DNA of 62,093 nucleotides from Aeromicrobium sp. GTDB taxonomy: Bacteria > Actinomycetota > Actinomycetes > Propionibacteriales > Nocardioidaceae. The stretch is taken from the NCBI GenBank assembly GCA_025965175.1, contig JAOPXL010000213.1, positions 1 to 62,093 of the forward strand. The letters are read 5' to 3'. This document shows positions 1 to 9,194 of this stretch, piece after piece. Positions within the stretch are counted from its first letter, which is position 1, and every line of letters begins with the position of its first letter. A model generated the notes under the pieces. That model searched no databases, was not told the origin of the DNA, and was given only the letters and a program-made list of their open reading frames with translations. The translations under genes were made by a program, and so were the position numbers.

Positions 1-2
1 GC

Positions 3-233
3 GACCACCGTGAGCTCTGGACCCATGTGGCCGCGCCGGTCATGACCCGCCTGCGCCAGCCGCAGCGTCAGGTGCTCGACACCCTCATCGACGCAGGCGT
101 CGCGCGGTCGCGGTCCGATGCGCTCGCTTGGTGCGTTCGATTGGTCGGCCAGCACGAGAACGACTGGCTGACCGAGTTGCGCGACGCCGTGGCGAGCGTG
201 TCCGACGTAAGGGCGAAGGGTCCGGCAGCCTAA
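3..233 (+). CDS. C-terminal part of a hypothetical protein (cut by window start)
   Basis: The frame is open to the left edge and ends at TAA 231-233, so this is probably the last ~76 residues of a longer protein. The visible part has a helix-turn-like stretch (LIDAGVARSRSDALAWCVRL) followed by an amphipathic helix (WLTELRDAV). That arrangement resembles short ribbon-helix-helix or antitoxin-like C-termini of actinobacterial hypothetical proteins. An internal GTG at 27 could start a 68-aa protein, but the sequence before it reads equally well as protein, so I prefer the partial reading. Function unknown. Confidence 0.45.
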   Translation, partial: DHRELWTHVAAPVMTRLRQPQRQVLDTLIDAGVARSRSDALAWCVRLVGQHENDWLTELRDAVASVSDVRAKGPAA

Positions 234-894
234 GGGCACTTCGGCCCGAGACTGCCGGCAGGCTTCCGCTTCCTCTGAGGTCCAAGCCCAGTCCGTTGCG
301 ATTGCGGGGGCCGGAGCCGTCGGTCACCGTGCTCAAGAACGGCCCGGACCCAGAGCGCGAGAAGGCCAGGGCTTCGACGTCTGGCGCACGAAGGGACTCG
401 ACACGATGGTCGTGGTGAGCGGTCCTCCACGCACCTGGACTACACCGACATTCCGCTGGTGCTGCCGGCCCAGCCGTTACGGACAGGCGCTGACGCAGGG
501 GCTGATCGACTATTGGTCGGCGAGTGCGCTGTCATGCGGACGCAGGGCGACACGCTCAAGCTCCTGAGAGGCAATCGCACGCGGGCAACTGCCTTCGGCA
601 TGCCCGCTCGGTGAACACAGGCGGGCTTGGCATCCTCTGATTTGCCCGAAGCGGTGACCTGGTCGCCCATCCCGCGGTCGGGCGGCGTGCTGATCGCCTT
701 TCCCATGATCGGGCGGTGCGGCAGTCGCCCCATACCGTCGGGATGGGCGACTCACGCACCGCCCACCGGGTGTCTTGGGAGCTCGCGGGCTTAGCCGCCT
801 GAGAGGAGGGAGAGCTCGTGCCCAACTGAGTTCAAGACCAATGATGGGGACAGAGGCAATCCTGCTAAGACCTCGGGCTGATTAGACTCCGGCC
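234..894. other. 660-bp region without a convincing gene; possible decayed gene
   Basis: No frame here is both long and protein-like. Short stretches read like protein but in different frames (about 360-410 WRTKGLDTMVVVSG, 432-475 LDYTDIPLVLPAQP, then LTQGLIDYWSA about 490-525). This would fit a small gene broken by indels, but I do not recognise the family. A palindromic repeat lies at 711-764. The last bases hold the likely promoter of the next gene (-10-like TAGACT at 883-888). Confidence 0.3.
711..764. repeat. Palindromic intergenic repeat, copy A (single hairpin)
   Basis: The left arm at 711-733 (GGGCGGTGCGGCAGTCGCCC...) and right arm at 743-764 (ATGGGCGACTCACGCACCGC...) are near-perfect inverted copies around a 9-base loop. 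The same unit, GGcGGTGCnnnAGTCGCCC, recurs at 44339-44423 and 54751-54838. It behaves like a REP/RAYT-type or other dispersed palindromic element. There is no T-tract, so it is not a classical terminator. Confidence 0.7.
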
Positions 895-1173
895 ATGGAG
901 GAACTGCCCGCGCTCGCACCCAGTACGGGCGAAGTGCTCATATTTCTCGCGAACACCGCTCTCTTTCTGAGTGTGGCGGTAGCGAGCTACAAGCGAAGCC
1001 GGCGCCTCAGCCGGTATCCGGTGTGGAAGAGCTTGCTGATAGCCGTGGTCGCCGGGACGTACTGGCCAATCTGGTTGCTGGTGTCGGTGGTCAATCGCAA
1101 GCAACTCGATCGCGAGTGGAGCATCTACAAACAGGAGCAAGACAGTCAGCGAGTCCTCGTCTCATCTTCGTAG
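895..1173 (+). CDS. Small membrane protein, hypothetical
   Basis: This 92-aa protein has a hydrophobic helix near residues 14-31 (LIFLANTALFLSVAVASY), a basic loop (KRSRRLSRYPVWK), a second hydrophobic helix about 46-64, and a polar C-terminus. The pattern predicts two membrane helices. The ATG at 895 lies six bases after TAGACT (883-888), a good actinobacterial -10, so the transcript is probably leaderless; this supports both the gene and the start. No family recognised. It lies tail to tail with the desaturase-fusion gene. Confidence 0.5.
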   Translation: MEELPALAPSTGEVLIFLANTALFLSVAVASYKRSRRLSRYPVWKSLLIAVVAGTYWPIWLLVSVVNRKQLDREWSIYKQEQDSQRVLVSSS

Positions 1174-1297
1174 CCGTCCACAACTGACGAATCGTGTGAG
1201 CGCACGGCCCAGATCGTCATCAGAGGTCTCCGCGGCGTCATCAGTCGCTCGAAGCGGTGGAGCGGGCCAACTCATTGGACAGACACCCCGCAAGAGG

Positions 1298-3319
1298 TCA
1301 GGCGTCGTAGTCAACGTGAACCTCATCGCTCGTGGGGTGGGACTGGCAGGTCAGCACGTATCCGGCTTCCACGACGGCAGGCGAGAGGGCGAAGTTCTGT
1401 TCCATGGCGACCGACCCCAACAGAACTTTCGCCTTGCAGGTGCCGCAGGCTCCACCGAGGCAGGCGTACGGAGCATTCAGTCCGGCCTTCAGTGCAGACT
1501 CAAGGACGGTGTCGCCGGCTGCCAACGAGACCTCGTGCTGACGGCCGCGCAGGTTGACCGCGACCGTCGCCGGGGAGAAGCCGTCGGCGACCTTGGGCTT
1601 GAGGTAGCCGTGGAAAAGCTCCATGTGAACGCGGTCGGGCTCGGCGCCTCGCTCAAGGAGTAGTCCACGCAGGTCGGTCACCATCTCAACCGGTCCACAC
1701 AGGAACCACTCGTCCACGAAGCTCAGGGAAAGGTTGGAACCGAACAATTGGTCAAGTTTCGCTCGGTCGATGCGGCCGCGCAGATGCTCCGGGTGGCGTG
1801 GATCGCGGGAGCGCACATGGATGATCCGGAGCCGGTCTGCGTAGCGCGCCTCAAGATCGTCCAGCTTGTCGCGGAACATCGTGCTGTCTGAATCTCGGTT
1901 GCCGTAGACCAGGGTGAAGCGGCTTTCGGTTTCGACGTCGAGTGCCGTCTGCAGGATCGAGAGCACGGGGGTGATGCCGCTGCCGGCGGCAATTGCCACG
2001 TAGTTCTTCGTGGCGAGTGGGTGCAGCGGCGTGCCGAAGAAACCGGTCGGTGTCATCAGTTCGAGGGTGTGGCCGGCCCGGAGCTCCTCCATCGCGAAGG
2101 TGGAGAACGCCCCGCCGGGGATGTGCTTGACAGCGATTGCCAGCGCGTTGGAGGTGGCCGAGGAGCAGATGGAGTAGTTGCGCCGGACCCCCTCATCTCC
2201 GAGGTCCGTACGGACGGTGACGTGCTGACCGGGCTCGAAAGAGAACTGGTCGCGCAGATCGTCGGGCACCCCGAAGTGGATCAGCACGCTGTCATCGGTC
2301 AACCGGTCGACGCTGGCGACTGGGACTGAGTGGAATACCGCGGCATGGGCAGAGGATCGCGTCGGCATCCGCAACGGGAGGAGCCGGGCCAGCTTGCCGT
2401 TCAGCCTCTTCCAGTCGCGGTACTCATCTGGGTTGAGTTGTTGGCCGAAGACGGTGCCGATCGCGGCCTCTCGCTCGAGGTAGGCCTCCTCGTTGCGTCG
2501 CCAGGCTGCGACGTAGCGGTGGAACGGGATCGAGGGGTGTAGGTGGTGCACGAGGTGGTAGTTCTGCGAGAGGAGCAGGGGTGTGAGGATCCATTCAGAG
2601 CCGACCCGGTTGCGGGTGGCGCGGTAACGGTTCTCCTGCTGGGTGTCCTCCAGGTCGTGGTGTGGCAACCAGTCGAACCACCAGGCCAGGACGAACATGG
2701 CGACCCGCTCAGGGATCAGGTAGAGCACCGCCAGCGTCCACAGGTGGCCCGTGAATGCGCAGGTGAGAATCACCGCGACAGCCGTGCCCATCAGGAAGAT
2801 TGTCTCCAGCACTTCGGCCCGGGGACGGAGCTTCACGTTGCGCACCAGGAAGGACAGGTACGGCACGTCCATCAGCGGGAATCGAACGGGAACCTGCCAC
2901 CATGGAGCGCCACTGACGAAGTGGTCGGGGTCGTTCTCATCATCGTTGGTGTTGCGGTGGTGCTCGATGTGGATGAACGCGAACGACTTGAACGAGATCA
3001 GTGGCGATACGAAGAGCATCGCGACCCGGCCGAAGGCCACATTCACCCAGCGGTGGGTGCTCACCGAGTAGTGAGCGGCGTCATGCAGCACGGTGAAAAG
3101 CACAAAGATCGCGGTCGCACTGAGCAACACGGTCGCCGGGGCGGGAAGCCCGTCGGTCAGCGCCGCCCACGTGGAGAACGTGAAGACCCCGATGGCACCG
3201 GAAAAGATGCCAACAACCGGCCACGAGATCGCCGGGACCACCTCGCCTGAGTCAGGAAGCGCATGACGTGAGGCTGCGGGAGCGGGTTGCCTTGTGGTTG
3301 CTGACATGCCCCTCAACAT
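1298..3319 (-). CDS. Membrane fatty-acid desaturase/hydroxylase fused to ferredoxin reductase and [2Fe-2S] ferredoxin
   Basis: This 673-aa protein appears to be a self-sufficient diiron membrane oxygenase. The N-terminal ~300 residues carry the desaturase histidine boxes HDAAH (79-83), HIEHH (117-121) and HLVHH (255-259) among hydrophobic segments. From about 335 follows a flavodoxin-reductase-like module with an RRNYSICS FAD motif, the nucleotide-binding AGSGITPVL and a CGPVEM motif. A plant-type ferredoxin domain ends the chain (CLGGACGTC plus a later Cys). Electrons would pass NAD(P)H to FAD to 2Fe-2S to diiron in one polypeptide, where mycobacterial DesA3 uses a separate reductase. The box pattern is not that of AlkB. 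Substrate is unknown: a lipid or a hydrophobic growth substrate. ATG 3319 is used; ATG 3307 is possible. Oxygenase and reductase calls are secure; the role is inference. Confidence 0.85.
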   Translation of the reverse strand: MLRGMSATTRQPAPAASRHALPDSGEVVPAISWPVVGIFSGAIGVFTFSTWAALTDGLPAPATVLLSATAIFVLFTVLHDAAHYSVSTHRWVNVAFGRVAMLFVSPLISFKSFAFIHIEHHRNTNDDENDPDHFVSGAPWWQVPVRFPLMDVPYLSFLVRNVKLRPRAEVLETIFLMGTAVAVILTCAFTGHLWTLAVLYLIPERVAMFVLAWWFDWLPHHDLEDTQQENRYRATRNRVGSEWILTPLLLSQNYHLVHHLHPSIPFHRYVAAWRRNEEAYLEREAAIGTVFGQQLNPDEYRDWKRLNGKLARLLPLRMPTRSSAHAAVFHSVPVASVDRLTDDSVLIHFGVPDDLRDQFSFEPGQHVTVRTDLGDEGVRRNYSICSSATSNALAIAVKHIPGGAFSTFAMEELRAGHTLELMTPTGFFGTPLHPLATKNYVAIAAGSGITPVLSILQTALDVETESRFTLVYGNRDSDSTMFRDKLDDLEARYADRLRIIHVRSRDPRHPEHLRGRIDRAKLDQLFGSNLSLSFVDEWFLCGPVEMVTDLRGLLLERGAEPDRVHMELFHGYLKPKVADGFSPATVAVNLRGRQHEVSLAAGDTVLESALKAGLNAPYACLGGACGTCKAKVLLGSVAMEQNFALSPAVVEAGYVLTCQSHPTSDEVHVDYDA

Positions 3320-3333
3320 ACGAACGGCGAGCG

Positions 3334-3348
3334 ACCCCTACCAGGGGT
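3334..3348. promoter_or_regulatory. Short inverted repeat upstream of the desaturase-fusion gene
   Basis: ACCCCT-ACC-AGGGGT is a perfect 6-bp-arm palindrome 15-29 bases before the start of the minus-strand desaturase-fusion gene. Its position fits an operator for that gene, perhaps for the neighbouring PucR-type regulator. No second copy was noticed nearby, so this is only a candidate. Confidence 0.3.
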
Positions 3349-3385
3349 GCCGCGCCCACGCTGGTGTGCGCGCAGCACATGCCGA

Positions 3386-4654
3386 TCAGGTGCGGCCGGG
3401 CTCCGAGCTGAGCACCACCGGGCCGAGCACATGGACCAGCCGGAGCGCTGCATGCAGCTCGGCAACACGATTCGTAGCGGGACGCCCTCGACGTTCCTCT
3501 GCCCGGCGAATGCGCTGAAGCACCGTGTTGCGGTGTACCCCCAACTCCGCGGCCGCGGCCGTCAGCCCTCCTTGCGCGTCGAGTACCGCCAGCAAGGCCC
3601 GTCGCTCCTCGTTCTCCCGGCGCCCCCCGGCCGCCAGGGCGCCGAGTTCGGTCGCGACGAAGCCACGGGCAAGGTCCAGGTCGCCACTCATCGCGTCCAC
3701 CAGCGCGATCTCGGCGTACGACGTCACCGGAGCTCCCCGGCCGGAGAGATCGATGATCCGACGGCCGCGCTGCGCCTGTGCATGGGAGTCGCGGAAGCCG
3801 CCGGGGCCCTGCGCCGGCGTGCCGATGGAGACTCGAACCATCTTGGGAATCTGGTCGGCCAAGGACACCAGCTCCTCTGGTGACACAGCGGGTGCGCGCG
3901 CGGTGGAGACCCAACCCCACAGTGCCTGGGCGCCGTCCGGAACCAGCAGGGGATGAGGCGAACCGAAGTGAGCACCGACCGCAGGGCCAACGCGTGCGAG
4001 GTCGACGTCACCGCGATCGGTCCAGCAGACGAAGGCGGTCTGCCATCCGGTGAGCCGGTGGGACAACGTGCGCTCGGCACGCCCAAGGTCAATCTGGTCG
4101 CCGGCGATCAACCCGCGGACCGCATCAGTCCGGGCCGCGCGCACTCGGTTCTGGATACGGTCGAGCTCGGCGACGTACTCAGCGGCGACCTCACTGGAGA
4201 TGCGGTCGACGTACGCAAACGCGTAGCGCTGAAGGTCAGCCACCACCCGAAGCGAGAGGGTCGGGTCGGGCACGAGATCGGTGGTCCCGGCGAGGATCCG
4301 CTCGCTGAAGTAGGCGTGACCCATCCGATAGAAGCGCAGCATCACATCGACGCTGTAGCCGCGTGCCGCCATGGCGCGCGCATGTTCGAGGGCCGTGACT
4401 GGCGCGGTCGCGGCGCTCACGTCGATACCGTGCCGGACCATCGACAGCGCCGCCTCAAGGTTCGACGAACACGACCCGAGTGTCAGACCGCGGAGATCGT
4501 CGTCGGCACCGGCCTCCGGAATGCGCTCGAGGATGTAGTCGAGCATGTCATCGGCGTACGATGTGACGTTCCCCAACAGGTCAGCGGCAGTGCGACGCAT
4601 CTCGATCACCAGTGGCTCGAGGATATCTGCCGGCTCGCCCATACTCACGCCCAT
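3386..4654 (-). CDS. PucR/CdaR-type transcriptional regulator
   Basis: This 422-aa protein has the layout of PucR-family activators. It has an N-terminal RsbT co-antagonist/sensory-like helical region (about 1-190), a middle GGDEF-related segment, and a C-terminal helix-turn-helix ([21 protein letters not shown], about 365-385), the typical HTH_30. It lies directly upstream of and in the same direction as the desaturase-reductase fusion (about 65 bp gap), so that gene is the likely target. The start could also be Met5 (4642). The effector is unknown; family members respond to purine intermediates, fatty acids or amino acids. Confidence 0.8.
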   Translation of the reverse strand: MGVSMGEPADILEPLVIEMRRTAADLLGNVTSYADDMLDYILERIPEAGADDDLRGLTLGSCSSNLEAALSMVRHGIDVSAATAPVTALEHARAMAARGYSVDVMLRFYRMGHAYFSERILAGTTDLVPDPTLSLRVVADLQRYAFAYVDRISSEVAAEYVAELDRIQNRVRAARTDAVRGLIAGDQIDLGRAERTLSHRLTGWQTAFVCWTDRGDVDLARVGPAVGAHFGSPHPLLVPDGAQALWGWVSTARAPAVSPEELVSLADQIPKMVRVSIGTPAQGPGGFRDSHAQAQRGRRIIDLSGRGAPVTSYAEIALVDAMSGDLDLARGFVATELGALAAGGRRENEERRALLAVLDAQGGLTAAAAELGVHRNTVLQRIRRAEERRGRPATNRVAELHAALRLVHVLGPVVLSSEPGRT

Positions 4655-4752
4655 TCCGGGAGGCTATCGGGGTCGCAGCAACAAGAGCCACTGATGGCCT
4701 GCCACCGGCTAGATGATCCCGCCGTAGGGCCAAAGGTGGTGGGTGCCGCGCA

Positions 4753-4878
4753 GCTATGAGGCGCGATGTTCTCGCGGAAGATGTCCCCGGTCCAGATGTG
4801 GGGCACACCCAGGATCGTCGCGAGGAGGGCAGCTTGCGTTCCCTTGCCCGCACCGGGCGGTCCGACCATCAGGATCCG
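4753..4878 (-). pseudogene. adk: Adenylate kinase N-terminal fragment
   Basis: The frame reads [20 protein letters not shown] followed by [17 protein letters not shown], unmistakably the first ~42 residues of adenylate kinase with the P-loop GPPGAGKGT and the AMP-site TGDIFR motif. After that the similarity stops and the frame runs on as unrelated sequence. The expected initiator Met before RIL is missing, and Ser of the usual ISTGD is Trp. It is an isolated 5' fragment between the PucR-type gene and the aldehyde dehydrogenase. It is probably debris of a recombination or insertion event and not functional. Confidence 0.7.
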
Positions 4879-4900
4879 AGCGTCAGCCTTTCACGGCCAC

Positions 4901-6382
4901 TCATCCGGCGTAGGGGTCAGCGATGCCAATGTACTGAGTTTCGAGGTATTCCTCGATGCCTTCGGAACCACCCTCGCGACCGAGTCCGGACTGCTTGACA
5001 CCGCCGAAGGGTGCCGCGGGATTTGAGATGACGCCGGTGTTGAGTCCCAGCATGCCCGACTCGACAGACTCCGCGACGCGAAGCGAGCGCGCCAGGTCGC
5101 GGGTGAACGCGTAGGCCGCAAGACCGTACTCGGTCGCGTTTGCCAGGTCGAACGCCTCGGTCTCGGTCGTGAACGACACGATCGGGGCCACCGGACCGAA
5201 GATCTCCTCACCGAGGATCGCTGAGCTCGCGTCGACGTGTGCAAGAACGGTCGGGGGATAGAAGTATCCGGCTCCTTCGGGCAACGCCCCGCCGGTCAGC
5301 AATGTCGCGCCTTCCTCGACCGCACCGCGGACAAGGCCGTGGATATTGTTCCTGCTCTTCGCGTCGATCATCGGACCGATGTCGGTGCCGGGCTCAGTGC
5401 CACGAGCGACGTTCAGCCGGCTCATGCGCTGCGCCAGTCGCGAGCCGAACTCCTCGGCTATGGAGTCATGGACGATGAAGCGGTTGGCTGCTGTACAGGC
5501 TTCCCCCATGTTGCGCAGCTTCGCCTTGAGAGCACCTTCGACGGCAGCGTCGAGGTCGGCGTCGTCGAACACCAGGAACGGGGCGTTTCCACCGAGCTCC
5601 ATGGACGTGCGGAGGACCTGGTCGGCGGACTCGCGCAGGAGTGCGCGACCGACTGGTGTCGAGCCGGTGAAGGAGATCTTGCGGAGCCTCGGGTCCTGCA
5701 GTAGCGGTCCCGTCACCTCACGGGCGCTGGTCGTCGGCACCACGTTCAGCACACCGTCGGGCAGGCCCGCGTCCTCGAACAGGCTCGTGAGGAGAAGGGT
5801 CGTCAGTGGGGTGAGGGCTGCGGGCTTGATGACGATCGTGCAGCCGGCCGCGATGGCGGGTGCGATCTTTCGCGTCGCCATGGCCAAGGGGAAATTCCAT
5901 GGCGTGATGAACAAGCACGGTCCCACTGCTCGCTTGCGTACGAGGAGCCGGCTGCCGCCATCGGGGGCATTGGAGAATCGGCCGGCCACGCGTGGAGCCT
6001 CTTCCGAGAACCACCGAAGGAACTCGGCACCGTAGGCCACCTCGCCGTGTGCCTCGGCCAACGGCTTGCCCATCTCCATTGTCATGAGCAGCGCGAAGTC
6101 CTCAGTCCGCGCGATGACCTGATCGAAGACGGTTCTCAGGATCTCTGCCCGCTCGCGTGCCGGTGTCCTGGCCCAGGCGGACTGGGCACCGTCTGCCGCG
6201 GCGAGGGCGGCGAGCCCGTCCTCGGCTGTGGCGTCTGCGACCTTGGCCAGGACGCTGTTCGTGGCAGGGTCCTCGACCTCGAATGTCTTCCTGCTTGCAG
6301 CGTCACGCCACGAGCCGTCGATGTACAGGCGAGTGTCCAGGCTGTCGAGCAGCTCGGTCTCGTGAGCTGATGACGTGGTCAC
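4901..6382 (-). CDS. NAD(P)-dependent aldehyde dehydrogenase (succinate-semialdehyde dehydrogenase-like)
   Basis: This 493-aa protein has full aldehyde dehydrogenase length. It shows the PWNFP motif (161-165), MELGGNAP with general base Glu262, and catalytic Cys296 in GEACTAANR; the last block is typical of the succinate-semialdehyde/GabD branch. It oxidises an aldehyde to the acid. The GTG start overlaps the stop of the upstream alcohol dehydrogenase (GTGA), so it is the third gene of a translationally coupled operon, ligase - alcohol dehydrogenase - aldehyde dehydrogenase. Context suggests it takes the aldehyde made by the neighbour and passes the acid to the CoA ligase. GabD-like function is the alternative. 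Confidence 0.9.
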   Translation of the reverse strand: MTTSSAHETELLDSLDTRLYIDGSWRDAASRKTFEVEDPATNSVLAKVADATAEDGLAALAAADGAQSAWARTPARERAEILRTVFDQVIARTEDFALLMTMEMGKPLAEAHGEVAYGAEFLRWFSEEAPRVAGRFSNAPDGGSRLLVRKRAVGPCLFITPWNFPLAMATRKIAPAIAAGCTIVIKPAALTPLTTLLLTSLFEDAGLPDGVLNVVPTTSAREVTGPLLQDPRLRKISFTGSTPVGRALLRESADQVLRTSMELGGNAPFLVFDDADLDAAVEGALKAKLRNMGEACTAANRFIVHDSIAEEFGSRLAQRMSRLNVARGTEPGTDIGPMIDAKSRNNIHGLVRGAVEEGATLLTGGALPEGAGYFYPPTVLAHVDASSAILGEEIFGPVAPIVSFTTETEAFDLANATEYGLAAYAFTRDLARSLRVAESVESGMLGLNTGVISNPAAPFGGVKQSGLGREGGSEGIEEYLETQYIGIADPYAG

Positions 6383-7503
6383 GCGTTTCCTCGTTCCGTG
6401 TCGAAGCTGATCATTTGCCGTAGCGCCCTGCCTTGGGCGAGCTCATCCATGCCTGTGTTGATGTCCTCGAGCCGGATCGTGGATGAGATGAGCGCCTCCA
6501 CCGGGAGCTTGCCGGCGCGCCACAGGTCTGCGAACACCGGAATGTCGCGGGACGGTACGGCGGACCCCAGGTAGCTGCCCACGATGGACCTGCCGCCGGC
6601 GACCAGCGCCGTGGGCGAGATCGACGCGAGCGCGTCAGGTGCCGGGAGGCCAACAGTGATTGTGGTGCCGCCTGCTTCGGTCATGCGGACGGCGCTTTCG
6701 AAGGCTCGCGCACTTCCCACCGCCTCGATGACGATGTCGGCTGTGACACCCATGTCGAGCGCGGTCGCCGGCTCGTAGGTGGCGGTGGCTCCCAGATCTG
6801 TGGCGCGCCGTAGCTTGTCGGGCATTCCGTCAATGCCGATGACTTCGACGTCGTCGAGCGCCAGCGCCGTGATCAGTGCGGCCATTCCCACGCCTCCTAG
6901 CCCAACTACGGCGACGGTCTGACCAGGCTGCGGGCGTCCGGCGTTGAGGACGGCACCGCCACCCGTCAGGACCGCACAACCCAGCACCGAGGCGATGGTT
7001 GCCGGCACGTCATGCGGCACCACGACCACCGAGCGTTGGTCGACGACAGCGTGGGTCGCGAAGCCTGAAACCCCGAGGTGATGGTTGACGAGCTGTCCGT
7101 TCCGCGTCAACCGCGTGCCGCCTTGGAGAAGGGTGCCGGCATTGTTGGCGGCGCTGCCCTCGATGCACGGGCGGATGCCGTTCGTGCGGCACCCGGCGCA
7201 TCCACCGCACCGAGGGAGAAAGGTCATCACCACGCGGTCGCCGACGGCGACAGTGTCGACGCCAGGGCCGCACATCTCCACGATGCCGGCGGCCTCGTGG
7301 CCGAGGAGCATCGGAACCGGCCGGGCTCGGTTGCCGTCCACCACTGACAGATCGGAGTGGCACAGGCCAGCCGCTTCCATCCTGACCAGGATCTCGAGCG
7401 GGCCCGGGGCGTCCAGGTCCATCTCGGAGATCGTGATGGGGCGCGAAGCAGCGAAAGGCTGGTCTGCGCCGATGGTTTCCAGGACGGCGCCGTGGATCTT
7501 CAT
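6379..7503 (-). CDS. Zinc-dependent alcohol dehydrogenase (MDR superfamily)
   Basis: This 374-aa protein has the catalytic-zinc site GLCHSD and GHEAAGIVE, a structural-zinc cluster CGGCAGC with a further Cys (RPC), and the Rossmann GLGGVG dinucleotide motif. It belongs to the class III/benzyl-alcohol-like branch of NAD(P)-dependent alcohol dehydrogenases. Its ATG overlaps the ligase stop (ATGA) and its TGA overlaps the aldehyde dehydrogenase GTG, so the three proteins are made together. In the proposed pathway it would oxidise a primary alcohol, or reduce the toxic aldehyde. Substrate not readable from sequence. Confidence 0.9.
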   Translation of the reverse strand: MKIHGAVLETIGADQPFAASRPITISEMDLDAPGPLEILVRMEAAGLCHSDLSVVDGNRARPVPMLLGHEAAGIVEMCGPGVDTVAVGDRVVMTFLPRCGGCAGCRTNGIRPCIEGSAANNAGTLLQGGTRLTRNGQLVNHHLGVSGFATHAVVDQRSVVVVPHDVPATIASVLGCAVLTGGGAVLNAGRPQPGQTVAVVGLGGVGMAALITALALDDVEVIGIDGMPDKLRRATDLGATATYEPATALDMGVTADIVIEAVGSARAFESAVRMTEAGGTTITVGLPAPDALASISPTALVAGGRSIVGSYLGSAVPSRDIPVFADLWRAGKLPVEALISSTIRLEDINTGMDELAQGRALRQMISFDTERGNA

Positions 7504-9089
7504 GCGGGTACTCCGTTGGTCGAGGTGGCGTGGCTGTCTCGGAACGCTTCTTGAAGGTGGAAGCGTTGCACCTTGCCTGAACCCGTTCGAGGGATGTGCG
7601 CCACCTCGAGCACCTCGGCCGGGATCTTGAAGTAGGACAGCTGCGAGCGGCAGGCCGCCATGATCTGCTCGATGTCGAGGCCGCCTCGGTTGGTGGCTAC
7701 GACACATGCGATCGGAATCTCGCCGAGGTCAGGGTGGGGCGCCGCGATGACCGCGACGTCTTGGACGGTGTCGCACGCAATGACGACGTTCTCGATCTCG
7801 GCTGGGTAGATGTTCTCGCCACCACGGATGATCAGCTCTTTGAGCCGTCCGCTGATGATGAGGAAACCGTTCTCGTCTCGGTGAGCCAGGTCCCCGGTCC
7901 GATACCAGCCGTCCTGCAACACATTGGCCGTGGCCTCGGGCAGCTCGTGGTATCCCAGCATCACATTGGGTCCTTGGACCCAAAGCTCGCCCTCCTCTCC
8001 ATGTGGGACGTCCTTGCCGTCCATGCCGACAAGCCGCACGGACAGACCCGGGAGGGGCAGCCCGCAGGAGCCGGGAACCCTGCTGCCCTCGGCGGAGTTC
8101 ATCGTCACCATCGTCGAGGTCTCGGTGATTCCATAGCCGTCCAGCAGGAGAATGCCCGTGGCGTCCTCGAACTCGGTGTTCAACGCAGCAGGCATCAGGG
8201 CGCCGGCAGAGACGCACAGGCGCAGGTGAGGGGCGTCCAGTTCAGAGCCGTCGAGGAAGTTGAGGAAGTAGCGGAACATCGTGGGCACACCCGGGAACAG
8301 CGTCACGACGTCGTCCGCCATGCGTCGCTGGACTTCTTGAGGCGAGAACTTGGGCAGCAGCGTCGCGCCGGCGCCTACGGCCGCGACGCCGATCACGGAA
8401 AGGACGAGCGCGTAGGAGTGGAACAAGGGCAGGACCGACAGCACCTCGTCGTCCTCATTGAGCCCGGCGATAGGCGCCCAACACGCTGCAACGACCCACA
8501 GGCAGCCGCGCTGGGTCAGGTGGACACCCTTGGGGCGGCCGGTCGTGCCGGACGTGTAGAGCATCCAGCACCAGTCGTCGATGCTCGCCGAATCCGGGCT
8601 CGCGGTCGGATCGGACTGTGCGAGAAGCTCCTCGTATGCCAGCACCGGAGTCGACCCAGGGAAGTCGGCGTGGTCGAACTCTCCAGCGACGATGATGGCG
8701 GTGATCGAGGTTCGCTCCTCAGCTAGAGCCATCACAGTGGCGAGGCGCTCGCCGTCAGTGAGGATGATCCTGGCGTCGCTGTTGACGGCCATGTATGAGA
8801 CCTCGGCGGGTGTGGCCTGAGGGTTGGCACAGACGGTGACGACGCCGGCACGGGGTGCCGCGAGATAGCCCTCGGCCACCTCGACCCGGTTGTCGAGGTA
8901 CATCAGAAACCGCTCCTGAGTCCCGAGGCCGAGCTTGAGCAGGGCAACGGCCAACCGCGCAGTCCGGTCGTCCAGCTCGCCGTAGGTGACGGATCTGCGC
9001 GAGTCGGTGAACGCGAGCCGGCCGGGCCGGACCGAGGCGTGCTGGCGTAGGAGGGAAGCGATGTCCCGTACCAGATCTGTGTGGATCAT
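7500..9089 (-). CDS. AMP-forming acyl/aryl-CoA ligase
   Basis: This 529-aa protein has the ANL adenylation motifs: P-loop YTSGTTGRPKG (178-188), GYGITET, YRTGDL, and the C-terminal GRLKELIIRGGENIYP and GSGKVQ with the catalytic Lys. It converts a carboxylic acid to its CoA thioester through an acyl-adenylate. It is the first gene of the minus-strand operon, and its promoter region carries the 16-bp operator at 9103-9118 shared with the molybdenum-hydroxylase operon. That suggests its CoA product, or a derivative, is the molybdenum enzyme's substrate. The exact acid is unknown; a furoyl-, nicotinoyl- or medium-chain acyl-CoA ligase would all look like this. Confidence 0.88.
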   Translation of the reverse strand: MIHTDLVRDIASLLRQHASVRPGRLAFTDSRRSVTYGELDDRTARLAVALLKLGLGTQERFLMYLDNRVEVAEGYLAAPRAGVVTVCANPQATPAEVSYMAVNSDARIILTDGERLATVMALAEERTSITAIIVAGEFDHADFPGSTPVLAYEELLAQSDPTASPDSASIDDWCWMLYTSGTTGRPKGVHLTQRGCLWVVAACWAPIAGLNEDDEVLSVLPLFHSYALVLSVIGVAAVGAGATLLPKFSPQEVQRRMADDVVTLFPGVPTMFRYFLNFLDGSELDAPHLRLCVSAGALMPAALNTEFEDATGILLLDGYGITETSTMVTMNSAEGSRVPGSCGLPLPGLSVRLVGMDGKDVPHGEEGELWVQGPNVMLGYHELPEATANVLQDGWYRTGDLAHRDENGFLIISGRLKELIIRGGENIYPAEIENVVIACDTVQDVAVIAAPHPDLGEIPIACVVATNRGGLDIEQIMAACRSQLSYFKIPAEVLEVAHIPRTGSGKVQRFHLQEAFRDSHATSTNGVPA

Positions 9090-9102
9090 GGAATCCTCCG
9101 AA

Positions 9103-9118
9103 ACTTATGAGTGTTAGT
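9103..9118. promoter_or_regulatory. Shared operator, copy 1
   Basis: Read on the minus strand this is ACTAAC-ACTC-ATAAGT, one mismatch from the ACTAAC-N4-ATTAGT palindrome found at 10598-10613 and 13076-13091. It lies between the CoA-ligase operon (start 9089) and the divergent TetR gene (9195). The overlapping GTTAGTTAGTAAC extends the repeat. A TetR-type repressor is the natural binder. Confidence 0.65.
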
Positions 9119-9194
9119 TAGTAACCATAACCTAGGTCACACTGCAGCAAAAGGCCTGAGCGAGATATCGCCCTTCGCGGGCTAGGCTTGCGCG

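Noticed and set aside
2543-3250. Plus-strand open frame opposite the desaturase domain
   Set aside because: Val/Arg/His-rich shadow of the desaturase gene, no ribosome site or motif.
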